In this document: positions 35,126-46,259 of the stretch, piece by piece | Layout: each line of letters begins with the position of its first letter | Position numbering within the stretch: position 1 is the stretch's first letter | DNA from: Pseudomonas sp. R84 | Lineage (GTDB): Bacteria; Pseudomonadota; Gammaproteobacteria; Pseudomonadales; Pseudomonadaceae | DNA: 64,000 bases | Assembly: GCF_009834515.1 (NCBI RefSeq) | Contig: NZ_CP019426.1 | Span: 682,001-746,000 of the forward strand | Direction: 5' to 3' | Program-made: the position numbers and the translations under genes | The notes under the pieces: generated by a model | What the model saw: only the letters and a program-made list of their open reading frames with translations | Database searches by the model: none | What the model was told of the DNA's origin: nothing

Positions 35126-36139
35126 ATGCCAACGTTTTCTGAGCGTCATGTAGTGTTCTGGGTCAGTTGCATCATCATTTTCGGCGGTTTGCTGCTGGTG
35201 CTGCCGCTGCGCTTGTTGCCCAGTCTGTTGGCCGGGCTGTTGGTCTATGAGCTGGTCAACATGCTCACTCCGCAACTGCAACGGCTGATCGAAGGCCGCC
35301 GCGCGCGTTGGCTGGCGGTGGCTTTGCTCGGCACCCTGGTGGTAAGTGTGCTGGCGCTGATCTTCGCCGGCGCGATCAGTTTTCTCCTGCACGAAGCAGA
35401 AAATCCCGGCGCGTCACTCGACAAATTCATGGGCGTGGTTGATCGCGCACGGGGGCAATTGCCACCGTTCATCGACGCCTATCTACCGGCCAGTGCTGCG
35501 GAGTTTCGCGTGGCGATCGGCGAGTGGATGAGCAAGCACCTGTCGGACCTGCAACTGGTCGGCAAGGACGCGGCGCACATGTTCGTGACGCTGCTGATCG
35601 GCATGGTCCTCGGCGCGATCATCGCCTTGCAGCGCATCCCCGACGTTACCAAACGCAAACCGCTGGCCGCGGCGCTGTTCGACCGTTTGCACCTGTTGGT
35701 GCAGGCGTTCCGCAACATCGTCTTCGCGCAGATCAAGATTTCCCTGCTCAACACTTTCTTCACGGGGATCTTCCTCGCGGTGATCCTGCCGATGTTCGGC
35801 ATCAAACTGCCGCTGACCAAAACCCTGATCGTGCTGACCTTCCTGCTCGGCCTGTTGCCGGTGATCGGCAATCTGATGTCGAACACGCTGATCACCATCG
35901 TCGGTCTGTCGCTGTCGATCTGGGTGGCATTGGCGGCGCTGGGTTATCTGATTTTTATCCACAAGCTCGAGTACTTCCTCAACGCACGCATTGTCGGCGG
36001 TCAGATCAGTGCCAAGTCGTGGGAGTTGCTGCTGGCGATGCTGGTGTTCGAGGCCGCGTTCGGCCTGCCGGGGGTGGTGGCGGGGCCGATTTATTACGCG
36101 TATCTGAAGAGTGAGTTGAAGCTGGGCGGGATGGTTTAA
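35126..36139 (+). CDS. AI-2E/PerM-family membrane transporter
   Basis: A 337-residue inner membrane protein with about eight hydrophobic segments. The N-terminal helices, the large loop (about residues 90-150) and the C-terminal ALGYLIFIHKLEYFLNARIVGGQI with GLPGVVAGPIYYAYLK are typical of the PerM/UPF0118 family. Some members export autoinducer-2 or act as Na+/H+ antiporters; the role here is unknown. ATG 35126 has only a weak GAGG (11 bases upstream). Confidence 0.88.
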   Translation: MPTFSERHVVFWVSCIIIFGGLLLVLPLRLLPSLLAGLLVYELVNMLTPQLQRLIEGRRARWLAVALLGTLVVSVLALIFAGAISFLLHEAENPGASLDKFMGVVDRARGQLPPFIDAYLPASAAEFRVAIGEWMSKHLSDLQLVGKDAAHMFVTLLIGMVLGAIIALQRIPDVTKRKPLAAALFDRLHLLVQAFRNIVFAQIKISLLNTFFTGIFLAVILPMFGIKLPLTKTLIVLTFLLGLLPVIGNLMSNTLITIVGLSLSIWVALAALGYLIFIHKLEYFLNARIVGGQISAKSWELLLAMLVFEAAFGLPGVVAGPIYYAYLKSELKLGGMV

Positions 36140-36256
36140 CAGCAGCTTCGAGTTGCAAGCTTCAAGCTTCAAGCTACAAGTAAAAGCAGAAGCGAGAGCG
36201 CAGTGGCTCTTGCTTTTGCTCTTACTTACCGCTTGCAGCTTAAAGCTTGCAGCTGC
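36140..36256. repeat. Inverted repeat, CAAGCTTCAAGCTACAAG family
   Basis: Arms CAGCAGCTTCGAGTTGCAAGC and its complement GCTTGCAGCTGCCG flank a smaller stem AGTAAAAGCAGAAGCGAGAGC/GCTCTTGCTTTTGCTCTTACT. It sits between the convergent AI-2E and Hsp70-like genes, probably acting as a terminator-like hairpin. Confidence 0.78.
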
Positions 36257-36258
36257 CG

Positions 36259-37527
36259 TTAAACGCCATAGCGTTTCATGGCTTCAATCGCCAAGCCGCT
36301 ACCAATGCTGCCGAAGATGTTGCCTTCAACATGTCGCGCATTCGGCAGCATCGCCGAGACGCTGTTGCGCAGCGCCGGAATCCCGCTCGAACCGCCGGTG
36401 AAGAACACCGTATCGACCTGATTCACTGCCACACCGGCATCGTTCAACAGCTGGGTAACACTGCCACGCACCCGCTCCAGCAGCGCATCAATCGCCGATT
36501 CGAACAGCGCACGGGTCAGTTCCACGCTCAGCCCGGCTTCGATCCGGTCCAGCGGCACATGGCGGCTGTCGGTGTGGGTCAATTGAATCTTGGTTTCTTC
36601 AACCTCCATCGCCAACCAGTGGCCGGCGCGCTGTTCGATCAACTTGAACAGGCGATCGATGCCGCCAGTGTCTTCGATGTCGTAGCGCATGCTGCCCAGC
36701 GCCAGGCTGGATTTCTGCGAGTAAACCGAGTTGATGGTGTGCCAGGTCGCCAGGTTCATGTGGTGGCTGGTCGGCATGTAGGCGCCGCTTTTCATGCGGC
36801 TGCCATAGCCGAACAGCGGCATCAGGCCTTGCAGGCTCAATTGTTTGTCGAAGTCGGTCCCGCCGATGTGCACGCCGCCGGTGGCGAGGATGTCATCGTG
36901 ACGGTTGTCGAAGCCGCGGCGCTCAGGCGACAGACGCACCAGCGAGAAGTCGGAGGTACCACCGCCGATGTCGACGATCAGTACCAGCTCTTCTTTCTCG
37001 ATGGTCGACTCGTAGTCGAAGGCCGCCGCAATCGGTTCGTATTGAAAGGAGACTTCCTTGAAACCGATCTTCTTGGCTACGTCGACCAGGGTGTCTTCGG
37101 CTTCCTGGTCAGCCAGCGGATCGTCATCGACGAAGAACACCGGACGACCGAGCACCACTTGCTCGAATTCCCGACCGGCGGCGGTTTCCGCACGGCTCTT
37201 CAATTGGCCGATAAACAGGCCGAGCAAGTCCTTGAACGGCATCGCCGTACCGAGCACGCTGGTGTCGTGCTTGATCAGCTTGGAACCGAGCAGGCTTTTC
37301 AGCGAGCGCATCAGCCGGCCTTCGTAGCCTTCCAGGTACTCGTGCAGCGCCAGACGACCGTACACCGGGCGGCGTTCCTCGATGTTGAAGAAGACCACCG
37401 ACGGCAGGGTGATCTTGTCGTCTTCCAGCGCGATCATTGTTTCCATGCCGGGGCGCAGCCAGCCGACGGTGGAGTTGGACGTGCCGAAGTCGATGCCGCA
37501 GGCACGGGCTGGAGAGGCGTCTTTCAT
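36259..37527 (-). CDS. yegD: Hsp70-family chaperone, YegD-like
   Basis: A 422-residue protein with the actin-like ATPase fold of Hsp70 and no C-terminal substrate-binding domain. Phosphate-1 (CGIDFGTSNST), phosphate-2 (IVDIGGGTSDFSL) and adenosine (VFFTGGSSGIPA) motifs are all present, so it should bind ATP. The size matches E. coli YegD. It diverges from cbpA over 291 bp, placing two chaperone-related units together. Client proteins are unknown. Confidence 0.9.
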   Translation of the reverse strand: MKDASPARACGIDFGTSNSTVGWLRPGMETMIALEDDKITLPSVVFFNIEERRPVYGRLALHEYLEGYEGRLMRSLKSLLGSKLIKHDTSVLGTAMPFKDLLGLFIGQLKSRAETAAGREFEQVVLGRPVFFVDDDPLADQEAEDTLVDVAKKIGFKEVSFQYEPIAAAFDYESTIEKEELVLIVDIGGGTSDFSLVRLSPERRGFDNRHDDILATGGVHIGGTDFDKQLSLQGLMPLFGYGSRMKSGAYMPTSHHMNLATWHTINSVYSQKSSLALGSMRYDIEDTGGIDRLFKLIEQRAGHWLAMEVEETKIQLTHTDSRHVPLDRIEAGLSVELTRALFESAIDALLERVRGSVTQLLNDAGVAVNQVDTVFFTGGSSGIPALRNSVSAMLPNARHVEGNIFGSIGSGLAIEAMKRYGV

Positions 37528-37818
37528 GTCTTTCGGTTCCGGTCAAAAAAACGGCCGCGCAGTGTATGTCAGTGCGCGCCAGATTCGAAGGCCGGTCATC
37601 TGCTATTTCACGACTAAACTGGTTGAAAATCGCAGCTTTGCCCCAAACTTGCTGGCATGGGCCGGCAGAACCACCGGCGGTCGCAAGAACCGCCGTCCAC
37701 TGCCGATAAACTTCTGCTGCGCCACCCGGTCACAACCTTGAGATCGGTCAACCTGGCACGCGCGAATCGGCGCATGCTGGCATCGGCGCGAAATCGATAA
37801 CGGATGGTGATTCCTTCA

Positions 37819-38769
37819 ATGGACTTCAAAGACTATTACAAGATACTCGGCGTGGAGCCGACAGCAGACGACAAGGCAATCAAGGCTGCCTATCGCAAGC
37901 TGGCGCGTAAATACCACCCCGATGTCAGCAAGGAAAAGGACGCCGAGGCCAAATTCAAAGATGCCTCGGAAGCCTATGAAGCGCTGAAAAGCGCCGACAA
38001 ACGCGCCGAATACGACGAACTGCGCCGCTACGGCCAGCACGGTCAACCGTTCCAGGGGCCACCGGGCTGGCAGAGCCGTGGCGGCTTTGGCGGCGGCGGT
38101 GGCGACACCGGTGACTTTTCGGACTTCTTCAGTTCGATCTTCGGCAATCGCGGCCCCGGTTTCGGTGGCGGTGAAGGTCGGCAACAACGCAGTGCTGGGC
38201 GCCGAGGGCAAGACGTGGAAATGGAACTGCCGATCTTCCTCGAGGAGACGCTGTCGAACGAGTCGAAGAAAGTCACCTTCCAGGTGCCGCAATACAACGC
38301 CAACGGCCAGCACGTCAGCAATACCAGCAAGAGCCTGAACGTGAAGATCCCGGCGGGCGTGACCGACGGCGAGCGCATCCGCCTCAAAGGCCAGGGCGCA
38401 CCGGGCGTCGGTGGCGGGGCGAATGGCGACCTGTACCTGACCATTCGTTTTGCGCCGCACCCGAAATTCGATGTCGAAGGCGAAAACCTCATCATCACTT
38501 TGCCGCTGGCTCCGTGGGAGCTGGCGCTGGGAGCGGAAGTGGCGGTGCCGACGCTGACCGGCAAGATCAATCTCAAGGTGCCGGCCGGCAGTCAGAACGG
38601 CCAGCGCATGCGCGCCAAAGGTCATGGCTTGAAAAACAAGGCCGGCGAGCGCGGTTATCTGTTTGTGCAACTCAAAGCGGTGATGCCGAAAGCGGCCGAC
38701 GACGAGGTCAAGGCGCTGTGGCAGGAACTGGCGAAGAAAGCCGCCTTCAATCCGCGAGAGAACTTCTGA
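37819..38769 (+). CDS. cbpA: Curved DNA-binding protein, DnaJ homologue
   Basis: A 316-residue DnaJ-type co-chaperone. The J domain spans residues 1-70 with HPD in [13 protein letters not shown]; a Gly/Phe-rich linker (about 80-115) and two beta C-terminal domains follow, with no zinc finger. CbpA stimulates DnaK and binds curved DNA in stationary phase. ATG 37819 ([11 protein letters not shown]) is the family start. The cbpM gene follows 23 bp later. Confidence 0.95.
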   Translation: MDFKDYYKILGVEPTADDKAIKAAYRKLARKYHPDVSKEKDAEAKFKDASEAYEALKSADKRAEYDELRRYGQHGQPFQGPPGWQSRGGFGGGGGDTGDFSDFFSSIFGNRGPGFGGGEGRQQRSAGRRGQDVEMELPIFLEETLSNESKKVTFQVPQYNANGQHVSNTSKSLNVKIPAGVTDGERIRLKGQGAPGVGGGANGDLYLTIRFAPHPKFDVEGENLIITLPLAPWELALGAEVAVPTLTGKINLKVPAGSQNGQRMRAKGHGLKNKAGERGYLFVQLKAVMPKAADDEVKALWQELAKKAAFNPRENF

Positions 38770-38792
38770 ATTCGACGACGGAGTAGCCCATC

Positions 38793-39098
38793 ATGAGCAG
38801 CCCCCTGATCGTTCAACTGGACCTGGCAGAATTCTGTGAGGCGGCCGATTTGTCGGACGTCTACGTGATCGAAATCGTCGAGCACGGCATCCTCGAACCT
38901 CAGGGCGCGCAGCCCCGGGAATGGCGCTTCACCGATTACGAATTGGCTCTGGCCAAACGCGCCGCCAAGCTGCGGCGCGATCTGGAGCTTGAGTGGGAAG
39001 GCGTCGCCCTGGCGCTGGACCTGCTGGAAGAGGTGCATGAATTGCGCGCTGAAAACCGCATGTTGCGCCAGCGTCTGGGGCGCCTGGTGGTCGAGTAG
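38793..39098 (+). CDS. cbpM: CbpA modulator CbpM
   Basis: A 101-residue MerR-HTH-like protein that binds the J domain of CbpA and inhibits both its DNA-binding and chaperone roles. VYVIEIVEHGILEPQG and the coiled C-terminus (ALDLLEEVHELRAENRMLRQRL) match the family. ATG 38793 has GGAG at 38780, same operon as cbpA. Confidence 0.94.
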   Translation: MSSPLIVQLDLAEFCEAADLSDVYVIEIVEHGILEPQGAQPREWRFTDYELALAKRAAKLRRDLELEWEGVALALDLLEEVHELRAENRMLRQRLGRLVVE

Positions 39099-39303
39099 TT
39101 TTCCGCCGGTTTTGCTTGGCCGGATCGACCTTGCTCATGAAGCGAAGCCGCTTGCGCAAGGTTAATGTTTTTGCAGGTGTTTCCCCGGTTTTAACCGGCG
39201 AATCTCTCTGATAGTTTCGAGCAAGGATCGGCAATGGATGCCGGTCACCGCAGCGCCAGCCATGCCGGCGGGCGCAGCGTAACGCTCACAAGGAAACGTA
39301 AAA

Positions 39304-40710
39304 ATGCCAGTCAAACCCAAACCGCCAACGCCGGCAACGGGCCGCGTCGATGTGCCCGCGAGCCCGCGTACATCCGCTGATGCGGATTCTTCAGGAACCG
39401 GGACAGCGCATCTCGCCCCAGACCCCTTTCTGCGCAAAACGCCCGGTCCTACGCCTGAAACGGCGGGTGGCGCGCCTGAGTCTTCGGTGGCTGCGGCAAC
39501 GTCGAGAGTGCATGTGCATGAGTCGACGTCCGTTTCCACCGGTGCCAGTACTACCGATGCCCCAGGGCTGCAGCAATACCTGATCCCCGCGTCGAGCGCG
39601 TTACCCGCCGCCGATGCCGAGGGCTTTCGCACTTTCAAGGGCCGGCAATACGCCGATATTCAGGATGGCGGCACGGTATTGCTTGCCGTCGATGCGCAAA
39701 CCGGTCTGCACAGGGCCCGTCTGGCGAGCGAACTGCAACCGTCAGGGCCGGCGCTTGCATTTGATCCTGCGAGCAATCACTGGTTTCCATTGCAGGACTT
39801 CTCCGCTTCCACGCCGCAGGCTGTCATGCCGCGCAAGAGCCGTCGTTCTCCGCGCAGAAGTGACGATGAGTTCGAGTTGGCGCTGGAGGAGTTGCCGCGC
39901 AATGACGACGGTGCGTCGGAGCAGTTTTATCTGGCCTCCGAGTCCATGCCGATCAAGCCTTACACGGCGCAAGAGCTGAATCTGATGCGCAGTGAAACGC
40001 GCTATTCGTTTCTCGGTAATCAGATGGGCACTTACAACCGCGCCAACAACGGCAAGTACCCGCTCCGTGACACCGCCGGCCGGCCGATCCGCATTCGCAA
40101 GCTGGAGACCAAAGTGCGTCTTGCAGACGGCGAGTTGTATACCTCTGAGCAGATCAAGCCCTACATCAAGTTCGAAGGCCATGAAGATGTCGCGATGCTT
40201 TATGAGCAGAAACTGCAATGGCGATTGTTCACCGCGGCCGATGTAAAAGTCCCCGGTGAAAAAGCGTTGATCGGACAGTCCATGGTGGTAGCCAACAGGC
40301 GTATCGCCAAGGGCGAGGCGGTTGGGGTCTACGGCGGGGTCATTACCCCGGCACGGTTCGTAGGGCCCCATGAACAAACATTCAGCATGCTGGCGGGGGT
40401 GCGTCTGCAATATGGTCCGGGGCAAATGCTGCCCGACCCGTTGGCCATACTGGGCGACAACATCATTTCCAGGATCAACTCCAACTTTGAGTATGACGCG
40501 ACGGGCAAGCCCGTTCGCCAGGCACCGGATGGCTATAACGTTGTAACGGTGCCCTTCGACATCGAGGCGCAACAGTGGGTCGGCAAGCAATTGGTGACCA
40601 AGGACTTCATCCTCAACGTCGTGTTCGCTTCGCAAGACATCCCGGCAGGCACTGAGCTGCGCCTGGATTACAACTACACCGAACAACAGATGTCGTGGGC
40701 ATTTCCCTGA
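39304..40710 (+). CDS. SET-domain-like, effector-like protein
   Basis: A 468-residue protein without a signal peptide. The first 90 residues are Pro/Ser/Thr/Ala-rich and low-complexity. Residues about 110-165 (TFKGRQYADIQDGG, AFDPASNHWFPLQ) resemble a linker I associate with large secreted toxins of plant-associated pseudomonads. The C-terminus resembles a SET methyltransferase: GEAVGVYGGVIT (about 337-348), RINSNFEY (about 390) and GTELRLDYNYTE (about 449-460). The usual NHxC motif is replaced by INSN, so activity is uncertain. ATG 39304 has AAGGA upstream. It separates cbpM from ureC, so it looks like an accessory insertion. Host-targeted effector is a hypothesis only. Confidence 0.65.
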   Translation: MPVKPKPPTPATGRVDVPASPRTSADADSSGTGTAHLAPDPFLRKTPGPTPETAGGAPESSVAAATSRVHVHESTSVSTGASTTDAPGLQQYLIPASSALPAADAEGFRTFKGRQYADIQDGGTVLLAVDAQTGLHRARLASELQPSGPALAFDPASNHWFPLQDFSASTPQAVMPRKSRRSPRRSDDEFELALEELPRNDDGASEQFYLASESMPIKPYTAQELNLMRSETRYSFLGNQMGTYNRANNGKYPLRDTAGRPIRIRKLETKVRLADGELYTSEQIKPYIKFEGHEDVAMLYEQKLQWRLFTAADVKVPGEKALIGQSMVVANRRIAKGEAVGVYGGVITPARFVGPHEQTFSMLAGVRLQYGPGQMLPDPLAILGDNIISRINSNFEYDATGKPVRQAPDGYNVVTVPFDIEAQQWVGKQLVTKDFILNVVFASQDIPAGTELRLDYNYTEQQMSWAFP

Positions 40711-40729
40711 TTGATCTGGCATCGCCGCT

Positions 40730-40755
40730 GAATACGGATTTCAACGTCCGTATTC
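40730..40755. terminator. Hairpin between the SET-like gene and ureC
   Basis: GAATACGGA and TCCGTATTC, perfect 9-bp arms with an 8-base loop, between two convergent genes. No long T-run follows, so termination strength is uncertain. Confidence 0.5.
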
Positions 40756-40770
40756 AGACGGCGACGCTTG

Positions 40771-42471
40771 TCAGAACAGGAAATAGCGCTGCGCCATCGG
40801 CAACGTTTCCGCCGGTTCACACCACAGCAACACACCATCCGCCTTGACCTGATAGGTTTGCGGATCGACATCGATGTCCGGCAAGTAATCGTTGTGGATC
40901 AGATCGGTTTTCTGCACGTCACGGCAGCCTTTGACCACGCCGATTTTCTTCTTCAACCCCAATGCCTCAGGCAGCCCGGCTTCCTGCGCCGCCTGACTGA
41001 TAAAGGTCAGGCTGGTGGCATGCAGGGAGCCACCGTAGCTGGCGAACATCGGGCGGTAGTGCACCGGTTGCGGGGTCGGAATCGAGGCGTTGGCATCCCC
41101 CATCAGGCTTGCGGCAATCGCGCCGCCCTTGAGGATCAGCGTCGGTTTCACGCCAAAAAATGCCGGGCGCCACAGCACCAGATCCGCCCATTTCCCCACT
41201 TCCACCGAACCGACTTCATGGCTGATGCCATGGGTGATTGCCGGGTTGATTGTGTACTTGGCGATGTAGCGTTTGGCGCGAAAGTTGTCGTTGCCTGCGC
41301 CGTCCTGCGGCAGTGGCCCGCGCTGCTTTTTCATCTTGTCGGCGGTCTGCCAGGTGCGTGTGATGACTTCGCCGACGCGGCCCATGGCCTGGCTGTCGGA
41401 GCTGATCATCGAGAACGCGCCGAGGTCGTGAAGGATGTCTTCGGCGGCAATCGTTTCGCGGCGGATGCGGCTTTCGGCGAACGCGACGTCTTCGGCGATG
41501 CTCGGGTCGAGGTGGTGGCAGACCATCAGCATGTCGAGGTGTTCGTCGATGGTGTTGCGGGTGAACGGCCGGGTCGGGTTGGTCGAACTCGGCAGCACGT
41601 TAGGGAAGCCGCAAGCCTTGATGATGTCCGGTGCGTGACCGCCACCGGCACCTTCGGTGTGATAGGTGTGAATGGTGCGGCCTTTGAATGCGCCGAGGGT
41701 GGTTTCGACGAAACCGGACTCGTTGAGGGTGTCGGTGTGGATCGCCACCTGCACATCGAACTGATCGGCGACGCTCAGGCAGTTATCGATGCTTGCTGGC
41801 GTGGTGCCCCAGTCTTCGTGCAGCTTGAGGCCGATGGCGCCGGCCTTGACCTGCTCGATCAGCGGCTCCGGCAGGCTGGCGTTGCCCTTGCCAGTGAGGC
41901 CGATGTTCATCGGGAACGCATCGGCGGCCTGAAGCATGCGTGCCAGGTGCCAAGGTCCGGAGGTGCAGGTGGTGGCGTTGGTGCCGGTGGCGGGGCCGGT
42001 GCCGCCGCCGATCATGGTGGTGACGCCGCTCATCAGCGCCTCTTCGATCTGCTGCGGGCAAATGAAATGGATGTGCGTGTCGATGCCGCCAGCGGTGAGG
42101 ATCATGCCTTCACCGGCGATCACTTCGGTGCCGGCACCAATGGCGATGGTCACGTTGGGCTGCACGTCGGGGTTGCCGGCCTTGCCGATGGCGGCGATGC
42201 GACCGTCCTTGAGGCCGACGTCGGCTTTGACGATGCCCCAATGGTCGATGATCAGCGCGTTGGTGATCAGCGTGTCGACGACTTCGGCCGCCAGCAGTTG
42301 GCTCTGGCCCTGGCCGTCGCGGATCACTTTGCCGCCACCGAATTTCACTTCTTCGCCGTAGGTGGTGAAGTCTTTTTCGACTTCGATCCACAGCTCGGTG
42401 TCGGCCAGGCGCACCTTGTCGCCGACGGTGGGGCCGAACATGTCGGCGTAGGCTTGTCTGGAGATTTTCAT
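40771..42471 (-). CDS. ureC: Urease subunit alpha
   Basis: A 566-residue catalytic subunit that hydrolyses urea to ammonia and CO2. Nickel ligands and catalytic residues are visible: HIHF, the carbamylated Lys in GLKLHEDWG, the HTDTLNESG and [12 protein letters not shown] histidines and the flap [13 protein letters not shown] 42471 ([13 protein letters not shown]) follows AAGGA. A long inverted repeat sits between ureB and ureC inside the operon. Confidence 0.98.
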   Translation of the reverse strand: MKISRQAYADMFGPTVGDKVRLADTELWIEVEKDFTTYGEEVKFGGGKVIRDGQGQSQLLAAEVVDTLITNALIIDHWGIVKADVGLKDGRIAAIGKAGNPDVQPNVTIAIGAGTEVIAGEGMILTAGGIDTHIHFICPQQIEEALMSGVTTMIGGGTGPATGTNATTCTSGPWHLARMLQAADAFPMNIGLTGKGNASLPEPLIEQVKAGAIGLKLHEDWGTTPASIDNCLSVADQFDVQVAIHTDTLNESGFVETTLGAFKGRTIHTYHTEGAGGGHAPDIIKACGFPNVLPSSTNPTRPFTRNTIDEHLDMLMVCHHLDPSIAEDVAFAESRIRRETIAAEDILHDLGAFSMISSDSQAMGRVGEVITRTWQTADKMKKQRGPLPQDGAGNDNFRAKRYIAKYTINPAITHGISHEVGSVEVGKWADLVLWRPAFFGVKPTLILKGGAIAASLMGDANASIPTPQPVHYRPMFASYGGSLHATSLTFISQAAQEAGLPEALGLKKKIGVVKGCRDVQKTDLIHNDYLPDIDVDPQTYQVKADGVLLWCEPAETLPMAQRYFLF

Positions 42472-42507
42472 GCAGCGTCCTTCAGGAAAATAGTGGTGAG
42501 CCATCGA

Positions 42508-42609
42508 CCCTCACCCTAGCCCTCTCCCAGAGGGAGAGGGGACTGTACGCGGTGAGGCTGCTATCGGTGATCGGCTCCCTCTCCCTCGGGAGAGGGCTGG
42601 GGTGAGGGG
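42508..42609. repeat. Long inverted repeat, CTCACCCTAGCCCTCTCC family, inside the urease operon
   Basis: Two inverted arms between the ureB stop and ureC start, same family as 34841 and 49763. The RNA hairpin may affect processing between ureB and ureC. Confidence 0.83.
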
Positions 42610-42627
42610 CCGCGGTGCACGCAGATA

Positions 42628-42932
42628 TCAGAGGTCCCCCATGATTCGTCCGGCAAACCCGAATACCCGCCGCTTTCCGGCGTAATCCACCAACTCAACC
42701 TCACGGCTTTGCCCCGGCTCAAAGCGCACGGCGGTGCCCGCCGGAATATTCAGACGCATGCCCCGGCTCGCCGCGCGATCAAAGGTCAGCGCGTCGTTGG
42801 TTTCGAAAAAGTGATAGTGCGAACCGACCTGAATCGGCCGGTCGCCGCTGTTGGCGACTTTCAGGCTGAGGGTGCGACGGCCGACGTTGAGTTCGATGTC
42901 GCCGGGCTGGATCTGGTATTCGCCAGGAATCA

Positions 42933-42933
<1 letters not shown>
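42628..42933 (-). CDS. ureB: Urease subunit beta
   Basis: A 101-residue structural subunit, typical length, with [15 protein letters not shown] and [18 protein letters not shown] 42933 has AGGAG seven bases upstream and is chosen over the GTG one codon earlier. It overlaps the upstream acetyltransferase stop. Confidence 0.97.
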
Positions 42934-44005
<1,072 letters not shown>

Positions 44006-44014
44006 GACGCGGCC

Positions 44015-44317
44015 TCAGACGATCGGTTGGTGAACGGTGACCAGTTTGGTGCCGTCGGGGAACGTCGCTTCGACCTGGATTTCCGGGATCATTTCCGCGA
44101 TGCCTTCCATCACTTGTTCGCGGCTGAGCAGGGTAGTGCCGAAGTGCATCAGCTCGGCGACGGTCTGGCCGTCACGCGCGCCTTCGAGCAGTGCGGCGGA
44201 GATGTAGGCCATGGCTTCCGGGTAATTGAGTTTCACGCCGCGCGCCAAACGCCGCTCGGCGACGAGGCCGGCGGTGAAGATCAGCAGCTTGTCTTTTTCG
44301 CGTGGGGTCAGGTCCAT
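44015..44317 (-). CDS. ureA: Urease subunit gamma
   Basis: A 100-residue structural subunit, canonical in length and sequence ([48 protein letters not shown]). It follows ureD across a repeat-filled gap of about 220 bp. Confidence 0.97.
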   Translation of the reverse strand: MDLTPREKDKLLIFTAGLVAERRLARGVKLNYPEAMAYISAALLEGARDGQTVAELMHFGTTLLSREQVMEGIAEMIPEIQVEATFPDGTKLVTVHQPIV

Positions 44318-44380
44318 TGTGGGGTTCCATCAGGGCAGATTTGTGAGGTTCTTGCCGGTGTGGGGTGCCAGTTGGAGCAG

Positions 44381-44534
44381 CCCCTCACCCTAGCCCTCTC
44401 CCGAAGGAGAGGGGACTGATCTCGGTTGTTTTCAATGGCCGGTTCAGTCAGCGGTATTCGTTCAGTCAGTTAAATTCATTTCAAGCGACTCGGTCAGGCT
44501 CCCTCTCCCTCCGGGAGAGGGCGGGGGGTGAGGG
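44381..44534. repeat. Long inverted repeat, CTCACCCTAGCCCTCTCC family, between ureD and ureA
   Basis: Arms at 44381-44418 and about 44500-44534 with the same inverted arrangement as 42508-42609. Confidence 0.83.
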
Positions 44535-44540
44535 TTGCTT

Positions 44541-45380
44541 TCAGGTGTTCCATATTCTCGGTGACACCGCCTCGCGATCCAGAAGCACCGGACGCAGCAA
44601 GCGCCATAAATCGATGAGCCAGGCCCGTGCGAGCAACGCTTCACTGGCCAGACAACGGGCAACCAAAAGTCCCGGCAATTGCGTCAAATCCCCGCGAACC
44701 TGGTTATCCAGCGAACGACAACGCTCCAGCAATTCAGCATCAATTTCACCGGTGACCAACAACGTCGCAAACACCGGATTGCCATCCAGGCCAATCGGCG
44801 AATCAAGCAAACCGTCATCACCGACAATGCGCTGGCGTTCATGCCAGAGCAATCGACCATCACGGCGAATATCCAGATGCGCCTGAAAATGCCCACGGTC
44901 GAAACGCTCGCCACTGGCCGGGCGACCCAGCGCCACCACATCCCAGTAAAACAGCCGTGCATCACCCTCAAGTTCAATCGAATTGCTCAGCTCAGCCTGC
45001 GCGGCGCTATAGACGATGGTCTCCTGCGGCAGCCATTCCAGCGTCGCCCCGGCCGCCACTTTCAAGTCGAGCTTCTGATAAGCCGGCCCACCGGCGCGAT
45101 ACCATTTGGCCGCGCCGGGGCTGGTGATCTGCGCCCAGGCGTCCTGTTCGACGCGGGCGCTGATGTCCAGTCGATCACCGCCGGCAATCCCGCCCGGCGG
45201 GTGGACGATGATGTGCTGGCAGACCTCGGGGCCCTCGGCGTACAGGTGTTTTTGCACGCGCAGCGGGCCAAGGTGCCGGCGCATGACCGGACGCGTGCAG
45301 TCGCCGAAACGGGCGTAAGCCAGTTCCAGCTCGGCGTGCCAGCTCGGGGTAAACAGGGCAGGTGCAACAGTCGAATTCAT
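44541..45380 (-). CDS. ureD: Urease accessory protein UreD
   Basis: A 279-residue protein that binds apo-urease and recruits UreF/UreG for nickel insertion. HHIVHPPGG-type segment ([16 protein letters not shown]), [11 protein letters not shown] and WLPQETIVY are the family motifs. It is the first ure gene after urtE, 43 bp downstream, on the same strand. Confidence 0.95.
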   Translation of the reverse strand: MNSTVAPALFTPSWHAELELAYARFGDCTRPVMRRHLGPLRVQKHLYAEGPEVCQHIIVHPPGGIAGGDRLDISARVEQDAWAQITSPGAAKWYRAGGPAYQKLDLKVAAGATLEWLPQETIVYSAAQAELSNSIELEGDARLFYWDVVALGRPASGERFDRGHFQAHLDIRRDGRLLWHERQRIVGDDGLLDSPIGLDGNPVFATLLVTGEIDAELLERCRSLDNQVRGDLTQLPGLLVARCLASEALLARAWLIDLWRLLRPVLLDREAVSPRIWNT

Positions 45381-45423
45381 GGTTTGTAATTATCGTTAGG
45401 AAGCTACAGATTAGTTCGTTGTA

Positions 45424-46122
45424 CTAGATCGTTACCAGCCCGCGCACACCCTCGGCCTCCATATTTTCACCGCGACCCTGCTGGACGATCTCGCCCCGGG
45501 ACATCACCAGATACTGATCGGCCAGTTCCGCGGCGAAATCGTAGAACTGCTCGACCAGCAAAATCGCCATATCACCGCGCGCCGCGAGTTTCTTGATTAC
45601 CGCGCCGATCTCCTTGATCACCGAAGGTTGAATGCCTTCGGTAGGCTCGTCGAGGATCAATAAACGCGGACGACTGGCCAATGCGCGACCAATCGCCAAC
45701 TGCTGTTGCTGACCACCGGAGAGGTCACCGCCGCGACGCTGCTTCATTTGTAGCAGCACCGGGAACAATTCGTAGATGAAACCTGGGACTTCCTTGGCTT
45801 CACTGCCGGGAAAACGCGACAAACCCATCAGCAGATTCTCTTCCACGGTCAGGCGGCCGAAGATTTCCCGGCCCTGTGGCACGTAGGCAATCCCGGCGTG
45901 AACACGCTGGTGTGGCTTGAACGTGGTGATCGGTTTGCCTTCCCAATTGACTGCGCCTTCTTTGGCCGGCAGCAGGCCCATCAGGCATTTGAGCAGGGTG
46001 GTTTTGCCGACACCGTTACGGCCGAGCAGGCAGGTGACTTCGCCGACTTTCACGTCGAACGAAAGGCCACGCAGGATGTGGCTACCGCCGTAGTACTGGT
46101 GCAGCTTGTCGACTTGCAGCAT
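45424..46122 (-). CDS. urtE: Urea ABC transporter ATPase UrtE
   Basis: A 232-residue LivF-type ATPase. Walker A GRNGVGKTTLL, signature LSGGQQQQLAIGRAL and Walker B LLILDEPTEGIQ are present. ATG 46122 (MLQVDKLHQYYGG) has AAGGAAT upstream, so the TTG two codons earlier is not used. A REP pair lies between urtD and urtE. Confidence 0.95.
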   Translation of the reverse strand: MLQVDKLHQYYGGSHILRGLSFDVKVGEVTCLLGRNGVGKTTLLKCLMGLLPAKEGAVNWEGKPITTFKPHQRVHAGIAYVPQGREIFGRLTVEENLLMGLSRFPGSEAKEVPGFIYELFPVLLQMKQRRGGDLSGGQQQQLAIGRALASRPRLLILDEPTEGIQPSVIKEIGAVIKKLAARGDMAILLVEQFYDFAAELADQYLVMSRGEIVQQGRGENMEAEGVRGLVTI

Positions 46123-46151
46123 GTTCAAATTCCTTAAAATTCACCCAAATC

Positions 46152-46243
46152 CCTGTGGGAGCGAGCTTGCTCGCGAATGCGGTTGACCTGTCACTGAGAT
46201 GTCGGATGTGCTGCCGTCTTCGCGAGCAAGCTCGCTCCCACAG
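46152..46243. repeat. REP pair inside the urt operon
   Basis: Inverted pair with the GAGCTTGCTCGCGA variant between urtE and urtD. Confidence 0.85.
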
Positions 46244-46259
46244 TGACTTTGTTTGCAGT

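Noticed and set aside
40768..42519. 583-codon plus-strand frame opposite ureC
   Set aside because: Antisense shadow of a highly conserved urease subunit; composition is rich in Val, Asp, Gly and His, as expected from reverse reading.
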